Below the pieces are notes generated by a model. It was not told where the DNA came from. It made no database searches and was given only the letters and a program-made list of their open reading frames with translations. Below are positions 1 through 6,565 of a DNA stretch of 23,688 nucleotides, piece after piece. How positions within the stretch are numbered: position 1 is the stretch's first letter; every line of letters begins with the position of its first letter. Position numbers and translations under genes: made by a program. The stretch comes from a bacterium (lineage in GTDB: Bacteria > Patescibacteriota > Minisyncoccia > UBA6257 > 02-FULL-45-10c): the NCBI GenBank assembly GCA_021799965.1, contig JAJYZL010000002.1, positions 1 through 23,688 on the forward strand, given 5' to 3'.

Positions 1-3
1 TTA

Positions 4-1341
4 ATGGAAAATCCGTTGCAAAATCTCAATCTTTCTAAGCCACAACTTATAGCCGTCGGCGTAATAGCGGCAATATCTTTAATTTTTGTCGGAATTTTTA
101 CCGGCATCTTACCGGGACTAAGAACAAAAACCGCTCCGCCGCCTCAAATGAGCTTAGTGATATGGGGAGTTAATGACGAAAATAGCGCTTTTGAAAATAA
201 TTTATTTGCATATACAAAGCTTCATTCAAACATCTCTATAACTTACAAAAAGATGAATGAAGCAACTTACGAACAGGATTTGGTTAACGCCATAGCTGCA
301 GGAAATGGTCCGGATATTTTTATGGTAAATAATTCCTGGATTCCAAAATATTCTGATATAATGACGCCAGTTCCCGCAGCCCAATTAAGCCTTACTCAGT
401 TAAGAACGCTTTTTCCCGATGTCGTAGAAAAAGATTTTGTCTGGCAAAATTCTATTTACGCGCTCCCTCTATACATAGACTCCTTAGCACTTTTTTATAA
501 CCAAGATATTTTTGATAATTACGCCATTGCTCTCCCGCCTAAAGATTGGCTGGAATTCAAAAATTTAATCCCCAAACTCAGACAGCTCGATTCTAACGGC
601 AATTTAACGACAGCCGCCGCCGCAATAGGCGGATCAGAAACATCGATTCATAACGCCGCGGATATTTTAAGCCTGCTAATGCTGCAAGCCGGGGCTCAAA
701 TGACCGATAAAGATTTTACTCAAGCTACTTTCGTTTCTTCTGTTCAAAGCGGTCAGCCCGGCGTTCAGTCGGTAGATTTTTACACCGCCTTCGCCGATCC
801 AACTAATCTGTATTACACATGGAATGATTCTATGCCGTATTCCACAGATGCATTCGCTCAGGGAAAAACCGCAATGGTCTTTGAATATGCTTCCCAAGAA
901 AATGCCATAAAAGCAAAAAATCCTTTATTAAGAATAGGTGTTTCGGCAATGCCTCAGCCAACTGGAAGTCAACAGGCGGTAAATTATGCAAATTATGAAG
1001 GACTGGCAGTTTCAAAATATACAAAATATCCTGATTGGGTATGGGATGCCGTAATTTATTTAACTACCAATGAAACCGCAGCAACTAATTATTTAGAGTC
1101 AACTAATCATCCACCGGCCCTAAGAACACTAATAAAACAATATTCTGACGATCCAAATATCGGAGTATTTGCAAAACAAGCGTTAACTGCCCAAACATGG
1201 CTAAAGCCAGACCCAGAACAAACCCGCCTAATATTCTCTCAATTGATCCAAGCTGTAGTATCCAAAAAACTAGATACTTACCAGGCACTCAGCCAAGCCG
1301 AAAGAAGCATTTCCGATCTAATACAACAAATTAAAAAATAA
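4..1341 (+). CDS. Membrane-anchored extracellular solute-binding protein (ABC family 1-like)
   Basis: The product (445 aa) resembles periplasmic sugar- or oligopeptide-binding proteins of ABC importers (family 1 solute-binding fold). One hydrophobic helix lies at about residues 15-37. It is followed by a short Thr/Pro linker and the typical start of a mature binding protein, with the strand MSLVIWG, the GNGPDIFMV segment near residues 100-108 and an ALPLYIDSLALFYN hinge segment near 152-165. There is no lipobox cysteine, so it is probably held by an uncleaved N-terminal anchor rather than by lipid. ATG at position 4 is the first start visible; the window begins 3 bases earlier, so an upstream start cannot be excluded. 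No permease or ATPase gene is next to it. It sits 16 bases ahead of three VirB2-like genes, which suggests a role tied to the envelope apparatus. The family call is fairly sure; the ligand is unknown. Confidence 0.8.
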   Translation: MENPLQNLNLSKPQLIAVGVIAAISLIFVGIFTGILPGLRTKTAPPPQMSLVIWGVNDENSAFENNLFAYTKLHSNISITYKKMNEATYEQDLVNAIAAGNGPDIFMVNNSWIPKYSDIMTPVPAAQLSLTQLRTLFPDVVEKDFVWQNSIYALPLYIDSLALFYNQDIFDNYAIALPPKDWLEFKNLIPKLRQLDSNGNLTTAAAAIGGSETSIHNAADILSLLMLQAGAQMTDKDFTQATFVSSVQSGQPGVQSVDFYTAFADPTNLYYTWNDSMPYSTDAFAQGKTAMVFEYASQENAIKAKNPLLRIGVSAMPQPTGSQQAVNYANYEGLAVSKYTKYPDWVWDAVIYLTTNETAATNYLESTNHPPALRTLIKQYSDDPNIGVFAKQALTAQTWLKPDPEQTRLIFSQLIQAVVSKKLDTYQALSQAERSISDLIQQIKK

Positions 1342-1357
1342 ATACAGGTAAATTATT

Positions 1358-2518
1358 ATGCAAAAAAATATTAAATATCTTATATCAATAATATTACCGG
1401 CATTTATTGTATTGATTTCAGCGGGCTCGGTTTCGGCGCAAACTGCGGCTCCTACAATTCAATATGCTAAAGGCGCAACTTGCGGAGCCAGCGGACAGGG
1501 TACCTGTAAATCATTTTGCGATCCATATGAAAATATAGATTCCTCCGGACCGGTTTCTGCCAGCGGAGCCGGAGAATGCGGAACAGCTAACAGTGGAGAA
1601 ATTTTAACTTGTTGCGTTCCAACTCACTGTGGCTCAAATTCCAGTGGCGTCGGAACATGCACGTCTAATACTACCTGCTCGGGAACTAGTGTCATTGGAA
1701 TAAATACAAGTGATTGTTTGCCGCCGAAGTTGTGCTGCGTTATTCCGGCTACTCCGAATACAGTCACTAATGAACAATCCACTTTCCAGCCAGTCACTAC
1801 TCAAACCAATGTTTTTACGAATCAAACTACGCAAACAAACCAAACAGCGCCCGAAGGTAAAACTGGCGGGCTCGTTACTTGTAATGGGCTCGATTGTTCA
1901 CTGTGCGATCTCTTAACTTTAATAAAAAACGTAATTAACTTTTTACTTGGCCTAATATTCGCCTTGGCTGCGGCATTTGTCGTATGGGGCGCAATAGAAA
2001 TAATGACTTCAGGCGGCGACGAAAGCAAAGTTTCCAATGGCAGAGGAAGAATGTGGACTGCGGTTATGGGAATTGCCATTTCATTGGGCGCATGGCTATT
2101 TATAGGCACGCTTCTTCAGGTTTTAACAAATTCTCCGTCGGTGCTTCCTTGGAATTCAATCAACTGCACTTCCTCGCCGCTTAATTTAAAATCTTATTCC
2201 ACCGGCAATGATAATGCCTGTACATCAAAAGGAGGAATATGTCAGGATCAATCAACCACTTGCAGTGGATCATTTACTCTTGGCGGAGGGTGCTTATCAC
2301 AAACCTGGGCAACTGATAAAACTGGAGGTTGCTGTATTCCAAATACAAGCACTTCTAATACCAAATCTTGTGATACCAGTGCACACCATCAATGCTATTC
2401 TGATTCCAGCACAATGGCATCTCAATATAAAATTGTTTCCGGTGAAACATGCCCAAGCGGACAATCTTGCCTGGATATGACAACTCCATTTAATAGTGGA
2501 GTTAATCCACAACTGTAA
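1358..2518 (+). CDS. Cysteine-rich exported TrbC/VirB2-like membrane protein with three six-Cys modules
   Basis: The product (386 aa) starts with a signal peptide (cleavage likely after SVSA, residue 27). Two transmembrane helices (about 190-212 and 232-256) are joined by a short polar loop, TSGGDESKVSNGRGR. This is the helix-loop-helix layout of TrbC/VirB2-type pilins, with both ends predicted outside. The outer parts hold six-cysteine modules ending in CC: Cys42/50/54/74/85/86, Cys91/101/107/120/126/127 and Cys288/295/302/312/325/326. A fourth, incomplete set follows at 338/346/365/371. A Thr/Gln/Asn-rich linker (about 131-170) separates the second module from the membrane part. It is much longer than a typical pilin (about 100-120 aa). 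The next two genes share the membrane core, so the three likely form one operon. The membrane core is clear. The module function is unknown; surface display, adhesion or a minor pilin tip are possible. Confidence 0.75.
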   Translation: MQKNIKYLISIILPAFIVLISAGSVSAQTAAPTIQYAKGATCGASGQGTCKSFCDPYENIDSSGPVSASGAGECGTANSGEILTCCVPTHCGSNSSGVGTCTSNTTCSGTSVIGINTSDCLPPKLCCVIPATPNTVTNEQSTFQPVTTQTNVFTNQTTQTNQTAPEGKTGGLVTCNGLDCSLCDLLTLIKNVINFLLGLIFALAAAFVVWGAIEIMTSGGDESKVSNGRGRMWTAVMGIAISLGAWLFIGTLLQVLTNSPSVLPWNSINCTSSPLNLKSYSTGNDNACTSKGGICQDQSTTCSGSFTLGGGCLSQTWATDKTGGCCIPNTSTSNTKSCDTSAHHQCYSDSSTMASQYKIVSGETCPSGQSCLDMTTPFNSGVNPQL

Positions 2519-2554
2519 TTTGATATTTATAATTAATTGATACATTCTTAAACT

Positions 2555-3058
2555 ATGAAAACAAAAATACTCGGTTTAATAGCATTAATGGCCATATTAT
2601 CTCCGCTTTTATTAACCACTGCTTTTGCCGCAAACATTACAGATGATAGTGCTTGTACGGCGATTGGGGGAAGCTGTATGGATAAATCTCAATGCACTTC
2701 CGGAACCCCTCAGTCAGGAAAATGTCCAGGAGCATCAAATATACAATGCTGTGTTCCAAACTCTATTAAGTCGGCAAATTCTACCGGCGCAACCAGCGTT
2801 ACTCTTCCAAATCCCTTGGGCGCAACCAGTATATCTGATTTAATAAATAATATCGTTACTTACCTAATTGAAATCGCCACGATAATCTTGCCAATAGTAT
2901 TGATATATGCGGCCTATCTTTTAATGACTGCCGGCGGAGAAATGGATAGGGTTATTATGGGTCGCAAAACTATCACTTACGCAATTATAGGTTATGCACT
3001 AATTCTGATATCTAAAGGGGTGACGATGATTGTTGCTAACATTATGGGGGCTAAATAA
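2555..3058 (+). CDS. Exported TrbC/VirB2-like protein with one six-Cys module
   Basis: The product (167 aa) has a clear signal peptide (cleavage after TTAFA, about residue 25). One cysteine module follows, at Cys34/41/47/57/65/66, and then two transmembrane helices (about 100-128 and 140-162) separated by the loop TAGGEMDRVIMGRK. The helix pair and the loop match the neighbouring proteins at 1358-2518 and 3231-3569. That supports a TrbC/VirB2-like pilin-family membrane core and descent by duplication. The gene begins 36 bases after the preceding stop, with no Shine-Dalgarno sequence. The cysteine spacing C-x6-C-x5-C-x9-C-x7-CC is compact and close to that of animal beta-defensins, which may be convergence. 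It could be a major or minor fibre subunit. Exact function is not known. Confidence 0.75.
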   Translation: MKTKILGLIALMAILSPLLLTTAFAANITDDSACTAIGGSCMDKSQCTSGTPQSGKCPGASNIQCCVPNSIKSANSTGATSVTLPNPLGATSISDLINNIVTYLIEIATIILPIVLIYAAYLLMTAGGEMDRVIMGRKTITYAIIGYALILISKGVTMIVANIMGAK

Positions 3059-3148
3059 ATAAGATTTGATGAATAGACGATAAAGCGTTTTTATGATAAA
3101 TTTATTATAATAAAAAGGTCGGTGAAATATAATACAAATCTACAATAA

Positions 3149-3212
3149 ATACGAATAATACGAATATACGGATAGTAATAAATTAGTGCTATTCGTATTC
3201 ATTCGAAAATTA
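3149..3212. repeat. Cluster of ATACGAAT units in both orientations
   Basis: Between the second and third VirB2-like genes, ATACGAAT occurs twice in direct tandem. A variant, ATACGGAT, follows, and then inverted copies (ATTCGTAT at 3191-3198 and a partial ATTCG at 3201-3205). ATACGGATAG (3166-3175) can pair with CTATTCGTAT (3189-3198) around a 13-base loop with one mismatch. It may be a dispersed intergenic repeat or a weak RNA hairpin that affects expression of the gene at 3231. Confidence 0.5.
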
Positions 3213-3230
3213 GTATTATCAATAAAAAAT

Positions 3231-3569
3231 ATGAAAAACTTAGCTAAAAAAGCGCTGACCGGAATAATGCTTCTTTCTCCGGTTTTGGCATTTGGTCAAA
3301 ACTTCGGAACAAATGTTCCAACAACTAACGTTACCAGCTTATCTGCGGTTGAATCCATAATCACCAAGATAGTGAACTGGCTAACCGGCTTGTTCTTCGT
3401 TGCTGCCATATTATTCATTTTCTATGCCGCCTGGCTCTATTTGACAGCTGCTGGCGATGAAGATAAGGTACAGAAGGCCAAGAGCCAATTGCTCTATTCA
3501 ATAGTAGCCATTGCCGTTGCCTTACTAGCCGGAACGATGAGATATATAGTACAGAGCATATTATCTTAA
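3231..3569 (+). CDS. Small TrbC/VirB2-like pilin protein
   Basis: The product (112 aa) has the size and layout of a TrbC/VirB2-type pilin. A signal peptide (MKNLAKKALTGIMLLSPVLAFG) is followed by a short Asn/Thr-rich stretch, a helix at about 40-70, the loop TAAGDEDKVQKAKSQ, and a second helix at about 85-105 ending at the C-terminus. It has no cysteines, unlike its two upstream paralogues, and so looks like the plain structural subunit. ATG at 3231 was chosen over an in-frame GTG at 3186 because a proper signal peptide begins at 3231, and the extra 15 residues come from the repeat region upstream. A strong hairpin terminator follows 11 bases after the stop and ends this operon. The family call is good; whether it polymerises is inferred. 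Confidence 0.8.
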   Translation: MKNLAKKALTGIMLLSPVLAFGQNFGTNVPTTNVTSLSAVESIITKIVNWLTGLFFVAAILFIFYAAWLYLTAAGDEDKVQKAKSQLLYSIVAIAVALLAGTMRYIVQSILS

Positions 3570-3580
3570 AAGCTTAATTA

Positions 3581-3615
3581 AAAAAATCCCCCGCTAAACA
3601 GTAGGGGGATTTTTT
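3581..3615 (+). terminator. Intrinsic terminator after the pilin genes
   Basis: A perfect 12-bp stem (AAAAAATCCCCC at 3581-3592, GGGGGATTTTTT at 3604-3615) encloses an 11-base loop and ends in a T run. It ends the 1358-3569 gene group. The A/T-flanked stem can also serve the minus-strand gene that converges from 3657. Confidence 0.9.
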
Positions 3616-3656
3616 AATTTAAGTTTGTGCTGGGGGCGGGACTTGCCGCTCAAATT

Positions 3657-3938
3657 TTATTTGAGCGAGCCTCGCCCAATCCCATTGGGCGGGAACCCGA
3701 ATTTAAAATAAGATTTTAATTTTCTTCTGCCGACACCCGATTTCCAATAAAGTTCACGGCTTTTAACTTCGAGCAATGACCCCACTTCTTCTGTAAATAT
3801 AATTACCAATGGCCTTCTATTTTTTGTAGCATCAACTTTTCCAGAATTATGCTGTTGCAATCTTACTTTTAGATTTTCTGTATATCCAGTATATGTTTTC
3901 AAATCTTTTAAACTTTGCAGAATATAAACTATGTACAT
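3657..3938 (-). CDS. GIY-YIG domain protein (UvrC/homing-type nuclease fold)
   Basis: The product (93 aa) is a single GIY-YIG nuclease domain of the small YhbQ/URI type. It shows the YIVYIL and TYTGYT strands (the GIY and YIG elements, residues 2-7 and 16-21), followed by the conserved basic NLKVRLQQHNSGK segment with Arg26 and His30, and a later Glu (ELYWK). The length is usual for the stand-alone family. The start codon lies only 4 bases after the 3' end of the tRNA-Leu gene on the same strand, so the two are probably co-transcribed. The last residues (FPPNGIGRGSLK) are encoded by two small palindromes (3647-3667 and 3673-3691), so the tail may be repeat-derived. Cellular role is unknown; DNA repair or mobile-element origin are both possible. 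Confidence 0.85.
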   Translation of the reverse strand: MYIVYILQSLKDLKTYTGYTENLKVRLQQHNSGKVDATKNRRPLVIIFTEEVGSLLEVKSRELYWKSGVGRRKLKSYFKFGFPPNGIGRGSLK

Positions 3939-3942
3939 TTTG

Positions 3943-4024
3943 TGCTCTCGAGAGGATTTGAACCTCCAACCCTTTCGGGACAGCGTCCTAAGCGCTGCGC
4001 GTATTCCAGTTCCGCCACGAGAGC
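3943..4024 (-). tRNA. tRNA-Leu (anticodon UAG)
   Basis: The minus strand folds as a class II tRNA. The 7-bp acceptor stem is GCTCTCG/CGAGAGC with discriminator A. The D stem is GCG/CGC, and the anticodon stem CAGCG/CGCTG has loop CTTAGGA (anticodon TAG, reading CUA and other CUN codons). A variable arm CCC-GAAA-GGG and a T arm with TTCAAAT complete the fold. The long variable arm fits leucine. No CCA is encoded, so it must be added after transcription. The GIY-YIG gene starts 4 bases downstream. Confidence 0.95.
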
Positions 4025-4093
4025 AATATTGTCTTTTAGATTTTAATACAAAAGCAGCAAGTAAGCCATATTCTATTTTTTATTTAACATCAA

Positions 4094-4122
4094 TTGTAAA
4101 TTAAATCGTATTTAATTATAAT
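4094..4122 (+). promoter_or_regulatory. Sigma70-type promoter for the 94-aa gene
   Basis: TTGTAA (4094-4099) and TATAAT (4117-4122) are 17 bases apart, a near-consensus pair. The -10 box ends only 6 bases before the ATG at 4129, so transcription would begin at or next to the start codon, giving a leaderless or nearly leaderless mRNA. No Shine-Dalgarno sequence is present. Confidence 0.65.
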
Positions 4123-4128
4123 TTAAAA

Positions 4129-4413
4129 ATGCTTAAAATAATTGGCCGTGAAATATGGCGTGGCGGAGAAAAGGTTGGCTTTATAGAAGAAAACCACGTT
4201 CGCGCGCACGACGGAAAAAAACTTGGATATTTTGAAGAGAATCACGTTCGCGACACGGCGGGCAATAAAATTGCATATATAAGTGGCGATCACCTTTACA
4301 CTGAAAGTTTGGGAAATGTAAAAATATCTTTAGACAAGGTCAATGAGATGGTGATGGGTGGATTACTTCCAGAAATTGGAAAATGCGCGGTTTATATCTT
4401 AATAGGAGCTTAA
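4129..4413 (+). CDS. Small protein with a 16-residue beta repeat
   Basis: The protein (94 aa) has no signal peptide and no family I can name with confidence. Residues 11-57 hold three tandem units of 16 residues of the form GxKxGYxEENHVR, with NHV, NHV and DHL at 22-24, 38-40 and 54-56, and GF, GY and AY at 17-18, 33-34 and 49-50. The alternating pattern suggests short beta hairpins stacked as a small solenoid or sheet. Similar modules occur in small bacterial proteins that respond to stress or sit on the surface, but that is only a resemblance. A helical tail (about 70-94) follows. The gene stands alone between divergent or convergent minus-strand genes and has its own promoter. Function unknown. 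Confidence 0.7.
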   Translation: MLKIIGREIWRGGEKVGFIEENHVRAHDGKKLGYFEENHVRDTAGNKIAYISGDHLYTESLGNVKISLDKVNEMVMGGLLPEIGKCAVYILIGA

Positions 4414-4436
4414 GATTTCTGGTTTATTTTTAACTA

Positions 4437-5987
4437 CTAATCTGTTTCTTTTAGACGATACTGAAAAGCTTCAGCTAGGTGCGGAACCCTTACGTCTTTT
4501 GAATTTTCCAAGTCAGCGATTGTACGGGCTGTTTTAAGAACACGATAATATCCTCTAGCAGAAATCAGAGATTTTTCAAAAATATCTTTTAAGAATTTAT
4601 CCGACTCCTTGTCTAATATAATCATTTCATCGCAAAGTTTGGAATTCATTTCAGAATTCGTCAGAATATCAAAATCTTTCAACCTATCTTTTTGGATATC
4701 TCTTGCCTCAATAACCCTTTTTCTCATATTTTCCGCCAATTTCTGTCCAGCAGAATTATCGTGATTTTTGTTTTGAAGCTCATTTAATTTTACTCTCGGC
4801 ACATCAATTTGCAGATCAATTCTATCTAAAAGTGGACCAGAAATTTTCTTTTGATATCTCAAAACTTCAAAAGCTGCGCAACGGCATTCTTTTTCAGGAT
4901 CGCCGTAATATCCGCACGGACACGGATTCATAGCCGCCACCAATATAAACTTAGCCGGAAAAACCAAATTGTTTTTTGCGCGCGAAATAAAAGCCTTGCC
5001 GCTTTCAATCGGCTGACGAAGCGCTTCCAAAAGGTCTCTCCGGAATTCCGGCAATTCATCAAGAAATAAAACCCCTCTGTGCGCCAAACTTATTTCTCCG
5101 GGACGCGGATTTTGTCCGCCGCCAATGATCGCTGGAGGAGAAGCCGTTTGATGCGGTGAACGAAATGGCCGCCAATCAATAAATGAGTTGCCGTTTAAAA
5201 GTCCCGCAGCGCTATATATCTGCGTTATTTCAATTATTTCCTGCAATGTTGGCGGAGGTAATATGGATACAAGCGCCTGAGCCATCATTGTTTTTCCGGC
5301 ACCGGGACTTCCCTTCATCAGAAGATTGTGCCCACCGGCGGCCGTTATCATTAAAGCCCTCTTCGCATTTTCCTGGCCCCTTATATCAGCTATGTCGGTC
5401 AGTTGGTATTCAAGGTGAAAACTTGGCTTTATTTCTGTTTTTGGCTGACAATTTTTAACAACCTTGTTTTCCAGGTGAAGTATCAACTCGTTTAAATTCT
5501 TAAATCCAAAAATACTTATGCCATTAACTATAGCCGCCTCCGCCGCATTTGATTCGGGAACAAATAATTCATCAAAGCCCTTCTCTTTGGCCATTCTGGC
5601 AATATTTAAAATTCCACTCACGCCGCGAAGCGCGCCATCGAGCGCTAATTCTCCTGCAAATATTTTATTTTTCGAATCGAAATCATTTATCTGTTTACTT
5701 GCTAATAAATACCCAACTGCAATAGCTAGATCATACTGAGAACCGGTTTTCTTAATATCGGCGGGAGCTAGATTTACAACAATTTTTCTATTTTCTTTGG
5801 ACGGAGGCTTTGTTCCGGTATTTTTTAACGCCGAACTTACCCGTTCTTTTGCCTCGGAAAGAGATTTATCCGCTAAACCGACAATATTAAAACTATGAAG
5901 ACCGACGTTGATGTCGGTCTCCACTTCAATTAAATTTGCATCCACTCCTTCAATGGCGGCAGAAAAAACTTTGGAAATATTATTCAT
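4437..5987 (-). CDS. comM: ComM/YifB-family AAA+ ATPase (Mg-chelatase-like)
   Basis: The product (516 aa, near the usual length of about 505) is a full-length YifB/ComM protein. Its layout is an N-terminal ChlI-like Lon-protease-fold domain (about 20-140, with the VGLADKSLSEAKERV segment), then the AAA+ core, then the C-terminal Mg-chelatase domain. The AAA+ core has Walker A GSPGAGKT and Walker B VLFLDELPEF, and a CxC...CxC-type cysteine cluster (NPCPCGYYGDPEKECRC) precedes the arginine-finger region (LLDRIDLQIDVPRV). The C-terminal domain shows ARGYYRVLKTARTIADLE. In naturally competent bacteria ComM is a hexameric helicase that extends branch migration during integration of taken-up DNA. 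It is the only competence-linked gene here, and it lies between the two secretion blocks. Start: ATG at 5987, with the expected N-terminus. The gene ends in TAG. Confidence 0.95.
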   Translation of the reverse strand: MNNISKVFSAAIEGVDANLIEVETDINVGLHSFNIVGLADKSLSEAKERVSSALKNTGTKPPSKENRKIVVNLAPADIKKTGSQYDLAIAVGYLLASKQINDFDSKNKIFAGELALDGALRGVSGILNIARMAKEKGFDELFVPESNAAEAAIVNGISIFGFKNLNELILHLENKVVKNCQPKTEIKPSFHLEYQLTDIADIRGQENAKRALMITAAGGHNLLMKGSPGAGKTMMAQALVSILPPPTLQEIIEITQIYSAAGLLNGNSFIDWRPFRSPHQTASPPAIIGGGQNPRPGEISLAHRGVLFLDELPEFRRDLLEALRQPIESGKAFISRAKNNLVFPAKFILVAAMNPCPCGYYGDPEKECRCAAFEVLRYQKKISGPLLDRIDLQIDVPRVKLNELQNKNHDNSAGQKLAENMRKRVIEARDIQKDRLKDFDILTNSEMNSKLCDEMIILDKESDKFLKDIFEKSLISARGYYRVLKTARTIADLENSKDVRVPHLAEAFQYRLKETD

Positions 5988-6030
5988 AAAAATGTAAAAT
6001 TAAAATAATAACAATAACGTTTCTAAGTAT

Positions 6031-6067
6031 AACAAACAGCGCCGCATATTATGCGGCGCTGTTTGTT
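6031..6067 (-). terminator. Long perfect hairpin between comM and the DksA-like gene
   Basis: A perfect 17-bp stem (6031-6047 with 6051-6067) has a 3-base loop. On the minus strand it follows the stop of the gene at 6091 and precedes comM, so it most likely terminates the DksA-like transcript. A long U run is missing (the minus-strand sequence continues as ATACTT), so it could instead be an attenuating or stabilising hairpin in a shared transcript. Confidence 0.65.
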
Positions 6068-6090
6068 GATAACATTTATTTTTTAATAAA

Positions 6091-6348
6091 CTATTTTTTG
6101 TACGCTCCTTTTTTAATTCTATTGAGCTCTTCGCGGACGTCTTCCAACTCTTTCTTAAAAACTTCAGCGATTCCCATATTCGCCTCATCTTCTTCGGTCT
6201 CGTCAGCCTCCTCAGAAAGATCTTCGTTTCCTTCAGATTCATGTCCGTAATCAGCGGGAGTTTCTAATTTTTTTATTTTTTCCAACAAATCTTTTTCCTG
6301 CTCTTCTAATTCCTTTTTTAATTTGGCTAAGTCTTTTTCTTTTATCAT
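6091..6348 (-). CDS. DksA/TraR-like protein lacking the zinc finger
   Basis: The product (85 aa) is a coiled-coil protein. Residues 1-30 are heptad-rich (KDLAKLKKELEEQEKDLLEKIKKL). A very acidic middle follows, with DYGHESEGNEDLSEEADETEEDEAN, the place where DksA/TraR proteins carry their acidic tip. A second helix (AEVFKKELEDVREELNRIKKGAYKK) then ends exactly where the family normally continues into a CxxC zinc finger (usual form GTYGxCxxCG). No zinc finger is encoded beyond the TAG stop in any frame; a hairpin follows instead. It could bind RNA polymerase through the secondary channel, as DksA and GreA do, or could be a separate short family. No frameshift is visible. An unusual inverted repeat covers its promoter region. 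Confidence 0.65.
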   Translation of the reverse strand: MIKEKDLAKLKKELEEQEKDLLEKIKKLETPADYGHESEGNEDLSEEADETEEDEANMGIAEVFKKELEDVREELNRIKKGAYKK

Positions 6349-6349
6349 A

Positions 6350-6416
6350 CCAGGTAGTAGAAATTCGGCTATGAATTATACTTGCTACCAGGCAAGGCCG
6401 AATTTTCACTACCTGG
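6350..6416 (-). promoter_or_regulatory. Inverted repeat flanking the -10 box of the DksA-like gene
   Basis: The arms at 6350-6369 (CCAGGTAGTAGAAATTCGGC) and 6397-6416 match as reverse complements at 18 of 20 positions and are separated by 27 bases. A consensus -10 box (TATAAT on the minus strand, 6375-6380) lies between the arms, 26 bases before the start codon. CTACCAGG occurs again inside the spacer. The left arm ends one base before the start codon. This layout fits a dimeric repressor operator or a leader hairpin that hides the start; which of the two cannot be decided here. No clear -35 box was found. Confidence 0.5.
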
Positions 6417-6485
6417 CATAAGCTTAAGTTTAAACAAAGTAGGAAATATGGTCAACTCACTTCAAATCCAATAAAAACTATGCCA

Positions 6486-6512
6486 TTGACATATTTATAC
6501 TATTGTGATAAT
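6486..6512 (+). promoter_or_regulatory. Extended -10 promoter of the GC-rich orphan gene
   Basis: A consensus -35 TTGACA (6486-6491) is followed by TGTGATAAT, an extended -10 element with hexamer GATAAT at 6507-6512. Spacing is 15 bases, which is short but compensated by the TG motif; TAATAT at 6509-6514 would give 17. The leader would be about 45 bases long. This is the most canonical promoter in the window. Confidence 0.65.
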
Positions 6513-6555
6513 ATATTCATTAGAACCTGGGTCATAAAAAGCCCAAAAATATAAT

Positions 6556-6561
6556 AGGAGG
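6556..6561 (+). promoter_or_regulatory. Strong Shine-Dalgarno AGGAGG
   Basis: AGGAGG lies 4 bases before the ATG at 6566 and fixes that start. It stands out because nearly every other gene in the window lacks a recognisable ribosome binding site. Confidence 0.85.
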
Positions 6562-6565
6562 AGTT

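Noticed and set aside
3186..3230. GTG start at 3186 for the small pilin-like gene
   Set aside because: The 15 extra residues are encoded by the ATACGAAT repeat region and would precede a clear signal peptide that begins at the ATG at 3231.
3059..3230. Short repeats as a CRISPR array
   Set aside because: Units are 8 bases, in both orientations, without regular spacers; no CRISPR array or cas gene was seen anywhere in the window.
6000..6242. Possible 80-aa minus-strand protein overlapping the DksA-like gene
   Set aside because: It runs through the long hairpin and lies in another frame of a clear coiled-coil gene; no start signal.
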